Shown here: positions 57,844-64,000 of the stretch, piece by piece | Layout of the letters: each line of letters opens with the position of its first letter | How positions within the stretch are numbered: the stretch's first letter is position 1 | DNA from: CBDBCU01 sp965242615 | GTDB taxonomy: Bacteria; Chloroflexota; Dehalococcoidia; Lucifugimonadales; UBA3495 | Direction of reading: 5' to 3' | Assembly: GCA_965242615.1 (NCBI GenBank) | Contig: CBDESR010000005.1 | Location: forward strand, 2,230,268-2,294,267 | DNA: 64,000 nt | Notes under the pieces: generated by a model | Told to the model about the DNA's origin: nothing | The model's input: the letters and a program-made list of their open reading frames with translations, nothing else | Databases searched by the model: none | Translations under genes and position numbers: made by a program

Positions 57844-58998
57844 TTAGACGGGGTATTGGTTGAGGACTTGGCGGGCGATGAGGAGGCGCTGGACTTCGGA
57901 GGTGCCTTCGTAGATGGTGGTGACGCGGGCGTCGCGGAAGAGGCGTTCGACCGGGGAGTCCTTGAAGTAGCCGTAGCCGCCGTGAACCTGGAGGGCTTGG
58001 GAGGTGACGTTGACGCACATTTCGGAGGCGATGAGTTTGGCCATGGAGGCTGCGTTGATGTAGGGCTGGCCTTGGTCTTTGAGGGTGGCGGCCTGCATGG
58101 TGGTGGTGCGGGCGGCGTATACGGCGGTGGCCATATCGGCCAGCATAAACTGGATGGCTTGGTGCTGGGCGATGGGGCGGCCGAAGGTTTCCCGCTGTTG
58201 GGCGTAGCGGACGGCGGCTTCGAGGGCGGCTTGGCCGATGCCGACGCATTGGGCGGCGATGATGATGCGGCTGGAGTCGAGGATTTCCATAGCGTAGCGG
58301 AAGCCGCGGCCGGGTTCGCCGAGGAGGTTTTCGGCGGGAACGGGGGTGTCCTGAAAGACTACTTCGTTGGTGCTGGAGGCGCGGATGCCCATTTTGCCGT
58401 GCATGGGGGTGATGGTCATACCGGGGGCGTTTTGGGGGACGACGAAGGCGTTGATGCCTTGGTAGCCTTGGCTGCGGTCTTGGGTGGCGAAGACGACCAT
58501 GGATTCGGCGACATCGGCGTTGGTGATGAAGATTTTGCTGCCGTTGAGGAACCAGGTGCCATCGCGTTCGACGGCGGTAGTTTGGAGGGCGGCGGCGTCG
58601 GAGCCGCCGCCGGGTTCGGTCAAGGCCCAAGCAGCGACGCCCTGGCCGGCGGCGAGGGTGGGGATGAAGCGCTGCTTTTGTTCGTCGTTGCCGAAGCGGT
58701 AGATGGTGGTGGCGCCGAGGGAGAGGTGGGCGATGAGGCTGACGCTGGCGGCGGCGTCGCCGCGGGCGGTTTCCTCAGCGGCGATGGCGATTTGGCGGTA
58801 GCCGCCGCCGCTGCCGCCGTATTGGGGGTCGATGCCGATGCCGGTTAAGCCGAGGCGGGCCATGCCGTGCCAGTTGGGCCAGTCGAATTCCTCTTTTTCG
58901 TCGGCGGCCCGGGCGCGGGGGGCGAGTTCGCGGTCGGCGAAGTCGCGTACGAGGGTTTGGAGCATTGATTCTTGTTCGTTGAGGGTGGGGTCGGGCAT
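57844..58998 (-). CDS. Acyl-CoA dehydrogenase
   Basis: 384 residues from ATG 58998, with AAGGAGT seven bases upstream. LTEPGGGSDAAALQT, the FITNADVAESM flavin strand, QQRETFGRPIAQHQAIQFMLADMAT, QVHGGYGYFKDSPVERLFRDAR and the IYEGTSEV catalytic-base segment. It introduces a double bond into an acyl-CoA with FAD. Next to methylmalonyl-CoA epimerase and the mutase, so branched-chain or odd-chain acyl-CoA breakdown is the likely setting. It is only moderately similar to the dehydrogenase at 13449. Confidence 0.93.
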   Translation of the reverse strand: MPDPTLNEQESMLQTLVRDFADRELAPRARAADEKEEFDWPNWHGMARLGLTGIGIDPQYGGSGGGYRQIAIAAEETARGDAAASVSLIAHLSLGATTIYRFGNDEQKQRFIPTLAAGQGVAAWALTEPGGGSDAAALQTTAVERDGTWFLNGSKIFITNADVAESMVVFATQDRSQGYQGINAFVVPQNAPGMTITPMHGKMGIRASSTNEVVFQDTPVPAENLLGEPGRGFRYAMEILDSSRIIIAAQCVGIGQAALEAAVRYAQQRETFGRPIAQHQAIQFMLADMATAVYAARTTTMQAATLKDQGQPYINAASMAKLIASEMCVNVTSQALQVHGGYGYFKDSPVERLFRDARVTTIYEGTSEVQRLLIARQVLNQYPV

Positions 58999-59049
58999 TG
59001 GGGTTACTCCTTTTTGAGGGGAAGTATGGAGGTTCACGGTTAAGGTTTT

Positions 59050-59078
59050 CTGGATTCCCGTTTTCACGGGAAGGACGG
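59050..59078. repeat. dRS3-like short inverted repeat
   Basis: CTGGATTCCCGTTTTCACGGGAAGGACGG-type unit, with GGAATGAC read as GGAAGGAC. It lies just upstream of the acyl-CoA dehydrogenase. Confidence 0.75.
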
Positions 59079-59155
59079 TGGGGAGGTATGGGAATGTCGG
59101 CAGGGAGGTATGGGAACGAGTCGCTCCGTTGGTTTGAGTTCGGGGTGGTTGGCAC

Positions 59156-59620
59156 TTAATCCGGTTGGTGACTGGTTAGTTGGGAAAGGATTGCGATGAA
59201 ACGGGTATCAGTGAGAATTGGGAAGGGTGTTTGGCCGTTGAGGATCAGGAGGTCGCGGTCCCGGGTTATCAAGTAGGCGGCTTTGGAGTGAACTGCCAAG
59301 TTTATGAATATCTGGTCGTTTGGATCCCGGCATTCCGGTAGGGCTGACGGGAGGCGCTCGATAATCAGCTGGCAGTAGGGTTCGTAGAGGCGCAGCGTCC
59401 GGTCGGTGAACTTGGTTGCTTGGTAATGGTCGGTTGAGGCGCTCTGTTTGAGCAGCTCGAGGCGCAGCTCGCGTAAGGTCTCCGGGGTGGCGAGTGGCTT
59501 GATGGCGTTTTGTTGCCAAAGCTTGGTCAGATTGAGCTGTTCTGCGGTGGGCTGGCGCAGGGTTGCCACGAGAGAACTGGTGTCGATGACTACCGGGATG
59601 GGGGCAGGGATGTTGGTCAT
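59156..59620 (-). CDS. PIN-domain protein, putative toxin
   Basis: 154 residues. PVVIDTSSLVATL with the first acidic residue, PETLRELRLELLKQ with the glutamate, and DPNDQIFINLAVHSKAAYLITRDRDLL with the last Asp set: the four-acid PIN nuclease site is complete. The DPNDQ-IFINLA form is that of the PIN_3 group called putative toxin-antitoxin toxins, RNA endonucleases. No antitoxin is adjacent; its start overlaps the stop of the TPR gene by four bases (ATGA), so they are co-translated. Confidence 0.85.
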   Translation of the reverse strand: MTNIPAPIPVVIDTSSLVATLRQPTAEQLNLTKLWQQNAIKPLATPETLRELRLELLKQSASTDHYQATKFTDRTLRLYEPYCQLIIERLPSALPECRDPNDQIFINLAVHSKAAYLITRDRDLLILNGQTPFPILTDTRFIAILSQLTSHQPD

Positions 59621-60387
59621 AGGGTTGCTCCGTCCGGTTGTAGCTCGGCTTGGTCGATGCGGTAGGCCGTGTCAATGTCCTTTTCGGCCTGCTGGTAATT
59701 GCCGAGCTGGATGTAAGCGCGTCCCCGGTTGTGGTAGGGCATTGGCAGTTCAGGGTTGAGCTGAATCGCGAGGTCGAAGCACTGGATCGCCGCGTGGGGA
59801 TATTCCAGCTCAAGGCAAAGGATGCCGAGGCTGTTGTAATGGATGGGCTCCTGCGGGTCGAGGCTTATGGCGTGGTCCAGGTGTTGCCAGGCGGCTGCGT
59901 AGTCGCCGGCTTCGAGGTGGGCTAGTCCGGCATTGCCGTGGGCAATGTCTAAAGTTTCGTCCAGAACCAGGGCTTGGTTGAAGTATTGGGCGGCCGGTTC
60001 GAGGTCGCCAATTTCCAGATAGATCAAGCCGAGGTTGTTCCAGGCGAGGGCAAAACCGGGGTCGAGTTTTACGGCAGCGCGGAGGCAGCGGAAGGCGCGG
60101 GGCAAGTCGAAGTCGAGGTATTCGAGGCCGCGATTGTTTAGTTGGATGGCTGCGTGGTCGGCGGCGACTTCGTAAGGGACCGGGATGGCGGTGAAATAGA
60201 GAACGCGGTCGGCGGCGGCCTGTTGGAGGAGGGCCGGTTTAATCCGCTCCGGTTCTAGCTCTTGGAGGTTAACCGGCAATTTGGGCAACTGGAATTGGCC
60301 GGGGTTAGCCGGAGGGCGGTCGCGGTGGGCGTCCGAGATAGGCTTGGCCAAGCGGCGGTAGTTGTAGAGGTCGTTAGCGAGGGCCAT
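59617..60387 (-). CDS. TPR-repeat protein
   Basis: 256 residues, about five tetratricopeptide repeats from residue ~85 to the end, e.g. ALAWNNLGLIYLEIGDLEPAAQ, AHGNAGLAHLEAGDYAAAWQ, PIHYNSLGILCLELEYPHAA and PYHNRGRAYIQLGNYQQAEKD. TPR proteins bind other proteins. The N-terminal ~80 residues (MALANDLYNYRRLAKPISD...) are a separate, unknown part. It overlaps the PIN gene by four bases. A good promoter precedes it at 60429-60457. Confidence 0.85.
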   Translation of the reverse strand: MALANDLYNYRRLAKPISDAHRDRPPANPGQFQLPKLPVNLQELEPERIKPALLQQAAADRVLYFTAIPVPYEVAADHAAIQLNNRGLEYLDFDLPRAFRCLRAAVKLDPGFALAWNNLGLIYLEIGDLEPAAQYFNQALVLDETLDIAHGNAGLAHLEAGDYAAAWQHLDHAISLDPQEPIHYNSLGILCLELEYPHAAIQCFDLAIQLNPELPMPYHNRGRAYIQLGNYQQAEKDIDTAYRIDQAELQPDGATL

Positions 60388-60428
60388 AGCGCTGCCTCGT
60401 CGGTGAGCGTGGGATGTTTTGGGGTTGT

Positions 60429-60457
60429 ATTTTATCGGGATTTAACGGGGGTGTCAA
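60429..60457 (-). promoter_or_regulatory. Sigma-70 promoter of the TPR-PIN operon
   Basis: Minus strand: perfect TTGACA (60457-60452), 17-base spacer, TAAAAT (60434-60429). About 40 bases before the ATG at 60387. Confidence 0.75.
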
Positions 60458-60503
60458 AGGGATGAGGGCAGCTGGGAATACTGCTATAAGCAGACGGGGC
60501 GGG

Positions 60504-62165
60504 TTAGAAGGCGATTTCGCCTTGCTGTTCGCCGAAGATGCGGCGGAAGATTTGGCAGATTTCGCCGAGGGTGCAGTAGTTTTCGATGCAGTCGAGGGTG
60601 GCGGGGATGGTGTTGTCGGAGGAGCGGGCTACTTCGGCCAAGTGGTTCAGGGATTTTTGGACGGCGGCGTTGTCGCGGGTTTGGCGGAGTTCAGCCAGGC
60701 GTTGGGTTTGCTGGTGGGCTACGGCGGGGTCGACGCGGAGGAGGCTGCCGGCCGGGGGAGTGGGGTCGGTGATGTAGCGGTTGACGCCGACGATGGTACG
60801 GTCGCCGCGGTCGATTTCCTGCTGGTGGCGGTAGGCGGATTCGCCGATTTCACGGACTTGAAAGCCTTGCTCGATGGCGGCGACGGCGCCGCCCATTTGG
60901 TCGATGCGGTGGATGTAGTCGAGGGCGGCTTGTTCCAATTGGTCGGTGAGGGTTTCAATGTACCAGGAGCCGCCGAGGGGGTCGACGACGTCGGCAATAC
61001 CGCTTTCGTGGGCGAGGATTTGCTGGGTGCGGAGGGAGAGTTGGGCGGATTCCTCGGTGGGCAGGCCGAGGGCTTCGTCGCGGGAGTTGACATGGAGGGA
61101 TTGGGCGCCGCCGAGGATGGCGGCGAGGGCTTGGACGGTACTGCGGATGAGGTTGTTGTCGGGTTGCTGGGCGGTAAGGGAGACGCCGGCGGTTTGGGTG
61201 TGGAAACGGAGCATCATGGAGCGGGGGTCTTTAGCGTGGAAGCGGTTTTGCATCAGGTGGGCCCAGAGGCGGCGGGCGGCGCGGTATTTGGCGATTTCCT
61301 CGAGGAGGTTGTTCTGGGCGACGAAGAAGAAGGAGAGACGGGGGGCGAAGGCGTCGATTTTCAAGCCGGCGTCAAGGGCGGCCTGGACATAGGCGATGGC
61401 GTTGGCGAAGGTGAAGGCGAGTTCCTGAACGGCGGTGGCGCCGGCTTCGCGGAGGTGGTAGCCGCTGATGCTGATGGTGTTCCAGCGGGGGAGGTGGTCG
61501 GCGCAATACTTGAAGACGTCGACGACGAGGCGCATAGAGGGACGGGGCGGGTAGGCGTAGGTACCGCGGGCGATGTATTCCTTGAGGATGTCGTTTTGGA
61601 GGGTGCCGCTGAGTTGGTCGGGGGATACGCCCTGGGTTTTGGCGGCGGCGATGTAGAGGGCGAGGAGGATGGAGGCGGTGGCGTTGATGGTCATGGAGGC
61701 GCTGACTTGGTCGAGGGGGATGCCGGCGAAGAGGGTTTGCATATCGGCGAGGCTGCAAATGGGGACGCCGACTTTGCCGACTTCGCCGCGGGACTGGGGG
61801 GCGTCGGAGTCGTAGCCGATTTGGGTGGGGAGGTCGAAGGCGACGGAGAGGCCGGTTTGGCCCTGGTCGAGGAGGTAGCGGAAGCGTTGGTTGGTGGCGG
61901 CGGCGGTGGCATAGCCGGAGTATTGGCGCATAGTCCAGAGGCGGCCGCGGTACATATTGGGCTGGACGCCGCGGGTGTAGGGGAATTGGCCGGGGTAGCC
62001 GATGGCGGGGTTGAGGTGAGCGGGATTTTCGGGGGCGTAGAGGGGCGCGATGGGGAGGCCGCTGTCGGTGTGGAAGCGGGGGCGGCGTTCCGGGAAGCGT
62101 TGGAGGGCGGGTTGGAGGGTTTGTTTCCGCCATTGTTCGGGGGTTTGAGCCGGGTCGGGGGGCAT
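60504..62165 (-). CDS. mcmA: Methylmalonyl-CoA mutase large (catalytic barrel) subunit
   Basis: 553 residues, the TIM-barrel part only; a fused enzyme would be about 700. The RGVQPNMYRGRLWTMRQYSG segment with the substrate-gating Tyr and Arg, FDLPTQIGYDSDAP, SASMTINATA, GTLQNDILKEYIARGTYAYPP, ISISGYHLREAGA and the final CTLGEICQIFRRIFGE are all present. No B12-binding domain; that is supplied by the separate gene at 45250-45672. The enzyme rearranges methylmalonyl-CoA and succinyl-CoA. Upstream lies a promoter and then the second structured-RNA copy. Confidence 0.93.
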   Translation of the reverse strand: MPPDPAQTPEQWRKQTLQPALQRFPERRPRFHTDSGLPIAPLYAPENPAHLNPAIGYPGQFPYTRGVQPNMYRGRLWTMRQYSGYATAAATNQRFRYLLDQGQTGLSVAFDLPTQIGYDSDAPQSRGEVGKVGVPICSLADMQTLFAGIPLDQVSASMTINATASILLALYIAAAKTQGVSPDQLSGTLQNDILKEYIARGTYAYPPRPSMRLVVDVFKYCADHLPRWNTISISGYHLREAGATAVQELAFTFANAIAYVQAALDAGLKIDAFAPRLSFFFVAQNNLLEEIAKYRAARRLWAHLMQNRFHAKDPRSMMLRFHTQTAGVSLTAQQPDNNLIRSTVQALAAILGGAQSLHVNSRDEALGLPTEESAQLSLRTQQILAHESGIADVVDPLGGSWYIETLTDQLEQAALDYIHRIDQMGGAVAAIEQGFQVREIGESAYRHQQEIDRGDRTIVGVNRYITDPTPPAGSLLRVDPAVAHQQTQRLAELRQTRDNAAVQKSLNHLAEVARSSDNTIPATLDCIENYCTLGEICQIFRRIFGEQQGEIAF

Positions 62166-62204
62166 AGGGTTACACTCCCGCGTTGGAGGTTTCGGGTTGG
62201 GGGT

Positions 62205-62233
62205 ATTGTAACCGGATTGGGGGTTGGGGGCAA
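62205..62233 (-). promoter_or_regulatory. Probable promoter of mcmA
   Basis: Minus strand: TTGCCC (62233-62228), 17-base spacer, TACAAT (62210-62205), about 40 bases before the start at 62165. Confidence 0.5.
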
Positions 62234-62331
62234 ATGGGGGATTGGCAATTAAGAATTGAGAATTAGGAATTAGGAATGATGGGGGACGAGGTGGAGCCTG
62301 CGATCGGAAGGGTGGTTTAAGGAGTGGGGTT

Positions 62332-62360
62332 CTGGATTCCCGTTTTCACGGGAATGACGG
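62332..62360. repeat. dRS3-like short inverted repeat
   Basis: CTGGATTCCCGTTTTCACGGGAATGACGG-type unit, identical in its core to 13137-13164; it lies just before the second structured-RNA copy. Confidence 0.8.
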
Positions 62361-62387
62361 TACAAAACGGGGATGACGGTAGCAGTA

Positions 62388-62942
62388 AGTACGGGGTATG
62401 GCCGGGGCAGGAACTCCTGGTTGCCCCGGCGGGTGAGTTTAGTATTTATCAGCATTGGGTAGGGGTTCACCGGGGCGGAACCGCTGGCCGGAAGTTCCGC
62501 CCTTGCGGGAGGGGGTTGGCAAAGCTGGTCATTGGGACGCCATACACCGGTAGGAACATCGGCGTACATCATGCCGGTATTACCCGGCCAGATTTGCCTG
62601 ACGGCAAACTAGACCTTGAGTTGGTTACTAACGCCGGTTGGTATGGTTGCCATGCCGGCGGGTTGGCCCAGTCCAGCTACCGAGGTTGACCGCACCTCCA
62701 GTCAACCTGTTAACTCCAGCTCCTGTAGGGATGGGGTAGCGGTTTGGCGGCGGGTGGGATTTGCCGTTTTCCGCTGCTCCGGTGAGGGAAGTACGGGGCC
62801 TTAGTCCGTTTCCCCGGAGATTAGGAGCGGGACGCTTGACGGCCGCGGGGGCCGGGGGCGTCCACAGCGCGCTGTGAGCTGTATTTCACGGTAAGCTAGC
62901 GTATCGTTTTGAGACCCGGCGTCCCGGGGCTAGGTCTGACCT
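62388..62942 (+). ncRNA. Candidate large structured non-coding RNA, copy 2
   Basis: 555 bases colinear with 12194-12741. Hairpins: 62402-62409 with 62422-62429, 62473-62481 with 62494-62502 (GGGCGGAAC/GTTCCGCCC, against GGCGGCGCCCC/GGGGCGCCGCC in copy 1), 62632-62637 with 62655-62660, 62683-62690 with 62701-62708 (eight pairs), 62831-62835 with 62858-62862, 62863-62867 with 62872-62876, and 62915-62919 with 62924-62928. A TTTGCC-TGAC-GGCAAA hairpin near 62594 is clear here but weak in copy 1. Distances between landmarks agree within a few bases. As in copy 1 it lies between a minus-strand gene on the left and a plus-strand gene on the right. No known family is assigned. Confidence 0.5.
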
Positions 62943-63029
62943 TCGCAGTAATAAGTATGGGGGATGGATTGGTAGTTGTCAAGAGATAAGTGGGATGAAT
63001 TTTCGGATGAATTTTCAGAAATGGGGAGT

Positions 63030-63058
63030 CTGGATTCCCACTTTCGTGGGAATGACGG
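63030..63058. repeat. dRS3-like short inverted repeat
   Basis: CTGGATTCCCACTTTCGTGGGAATGACGG-type unit, same stem as the first unit at 8332. Confidence 0.8.
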
Positions 63059-63098
63059 TGGGAGGGTGGGAATGATGGCTGCCGGAGGATGAGTTACG

Positions 63099-63128
63099 GC
63101 GGGGGAACTTTTGTAAAAGTTCCCTCGC
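63099..63128. repeat. Inverted repeat matching 12989-13018
   Basis: GCGGGGGAACTTTT-GT-AAAAGTTCCCTCGC-type hairpin: one base differs from the copy at 12989, giving one mismatch in the stem. The trailing ACCCCCTCAAAACTTTT is also conserved. Confidence 0.7.
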
Positions 63129-63193
63129 ACCCCCTCAAAACTTTTTGAGTTGGGGGATAGGCGGGTTGTTTTTAAGGGGGTTGCGGGGGCGGC

Positions 63194-63291
63194 ATTTTAG
63201 ATTCCTCGGCTGTTGCCTCGGAATGACATAGGTAATAGTGCGGAGGAATGGCATGGGGGGTTCTGGATTCCCACTTTCGTGGGAATGACGG
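63194..63291. repeat. GATTCCTCGG...GGAATGAC unit and dRS3-like unit
   Basis: 63194-63230 is a TTTTAGATTCCTCGG...CGGAATGACATAG unit; 63263-63291 is a dRS3-like unit of the CCCACTTTCGTGGG type. The two families stand in the same order as at 13088-13164. Confidence 0.7.
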
Positions 63292-63426
63292 TTTCGATAG
63301 GTGATAGCCTTGTGGGGGAGTTGGGTTGTTCTTGACAAGGGGGAAGGGCAATTCATATACTAGCCGGGAGTTTTTAGAGGGGCGGCCGGGGGGATTTTTC
63401 AAGGTCGCCGGCGGGTTATAGGGGTT

Positions 63427-64000
63427 ATGGGCAAGCAGGAAATTGTGGTAGTGGGCGGGGGGACGGGCAATCACACTACTTTGACGGGGTTGCGGAATCA
63501 GGATTGCAACTTGTCGGCGGTGGTGGCAATGACCGACGATGGGGGCAGTTCGGGACGGCTGCGGGATGAGCTGGGGCAGCTGCCGCCGGGGGATATTCGC
63601 CGCTGTTTGATGGCGCTGGCGGAGGATAGCCCGAGCGGGCAGGTGATGCGGCGGCTGTTTGACTATCGGTTCAGTTCGGGGAATGGGCTGAGCGGGCATA
63701 ACTTCGGGAATTTGTTTTTGACGGCGTTGACGGAGGTTACGGGAAGCGCGATCAGCGCGATTGAGGAGGCGTCGCGGATTTTGGGGATTCGGGGGCGGGT
63801 ACTGCCGGTGACGCTGACGAAGTCCACTTTGGTGGCGACGCTGGAGAATGGGAAGGAGATTTCGGGGGAGGCGGCGATTGACCTGCGGCGGGAGAATCTG
63901 GAGGTAGGATCGATTATATTCGGCTACAGCGAAGGCGTATGTGTATCCGCCGGCGCTGGAGGCGATTGAGCGGGCGGAGGTGATTGTGCTGGGGCCGGGG
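63427..64000 (+). CDS. YvcK/CofD-like gluconeogenesis factor, right-truncated, with two apparent 1-base deletions
   Basis: It starts MGKQEIVVVGGGTGNHTTLTGLRN, with the MTDDGGSSGRLRDELGQLPPGDIRRCLMALA and GHNFGNLFLTALTEVTGS blocks of the YvcK (UDP-N-acetylglucosamine-binding) family, needed for growth on gluconeogenic carbon and for cell shape. After residue ~160 the frame runs to a stop at 63967-63969. The expected continuation is visible in other frames: IDYIRLQ from about 63909, then KAYVYPPALEAIERAEVIVLGPG from about 63933 to the window end. One missing base near 63909 and one near 63930 would restore the full protein. Both lie at short runs (AA, CC), so sequencing error is as likely as a real pseudogene. 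Confidence 0.85.

Noticed and set aside
60414..62252. 612-codon plus-strand ORF opposite methylmalonyl-CoA mutase
   Set aside because: Gly/Ala/Val-rich antisense shadow of a well conserved enzyme.

Overview
The window is G+C-rich bacterial chromosome, most likely from the phylum Chloroflexota (Dehalococcoidia / SAR202-like). This is an inference from gene content, not from a marker-gene search. The signs are lipoproteins with Thr/Pro-rich linkers after the lipobox, Ala/Pro/Met-rich linkers on solute-binding proteins, an F420-type luciferase-like oxidoreductase, many VOC, cupin and amidohydrolase paralogues, a split methylmalonyl-CoA mutase and family-4 UDG. No plasmid, prophage or CRISPR array is visible.

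Left part, 1-12.0 kb (mostly minus strand): the end of an HNH-domain protein cut by the window edge; two tandem, homologous GT-C type membrane glycosyltransferases; SAM hydroxide adenosyltransferase, SecG, GatB, a VOC protein, a zinc-ribbon protein, Pth and LigA. A 1.4 kb divergent intergenic region (12.04-13.45 kb) follows. It holds a candidate large structured RNA and several small repeats.

13.4-31.1 kb: an acyl-CoA dehydrogenase behind its own promoter, a small membrane/coiled-coil protein, then minus-strand catabolic or accessory genes (two-domain cupin, LLM oxidoreductase, carboxymuconolactone decarboxylase-like, MFS exporter, lipoprotein). Next are an SBP-DppB-DppC peptide/solute ABC operon, a large standalone adenine methyltransferase (possibly a one-protein restriction-modification enzyme), a small cupin, aldo/keto reductase, HpcH/HpaI aldolase and membrane proteins.

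31.1-44.2 kb (plus strand): a second SBP-DppB-DppC set with textbook sigma-70 promoters, five ACMSD-like amidohydrolases in one 6.6 kb array, a VOC protein and a fumarylacetoacetate hydrolase-like enzyme, closed by a strong terminator. This looks like a scavenging and ring/acid catabolism island. Neither ABC set carries its ATPase genes; one lone OppD-type ATPase lies at 55 kb.

44.2-55.9 kb (plus): two small HEPN-like ORFs, tRNA-Arg(UCU) on the minus strand, a B12-binding mutase subunit, then a housekeeping run: DUF177, L32, FabD, NusB, ACP, UDG, RNase J, FtsK, DUF433, PHP phosphoesterase, OppD. 55.9-62.2 kb (minus): a tiny membrane protein, HolA, methylmalonyl-CoA epimerase, acyl-CoA dehydrogenase, a PIN/TPR pair and the large subunit of methylmalonyl-CoA mutase. 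62.2-63.4 kb is a second divergent intergenic region paralogous to that at 12 kb, followed by a YvcK-type gene that runs off the right edge with two apparent one-base deletions.

The most striking unexplained signal is the pair of ~550-nt intergenic elements at 12194-12741 and 62388-62942. They share order, spacing and invariant blocks, and keep several hairpins whose stem sequences differ between copies. They read as a large non-coding RNA family, not as protein or an ordinary repeat.
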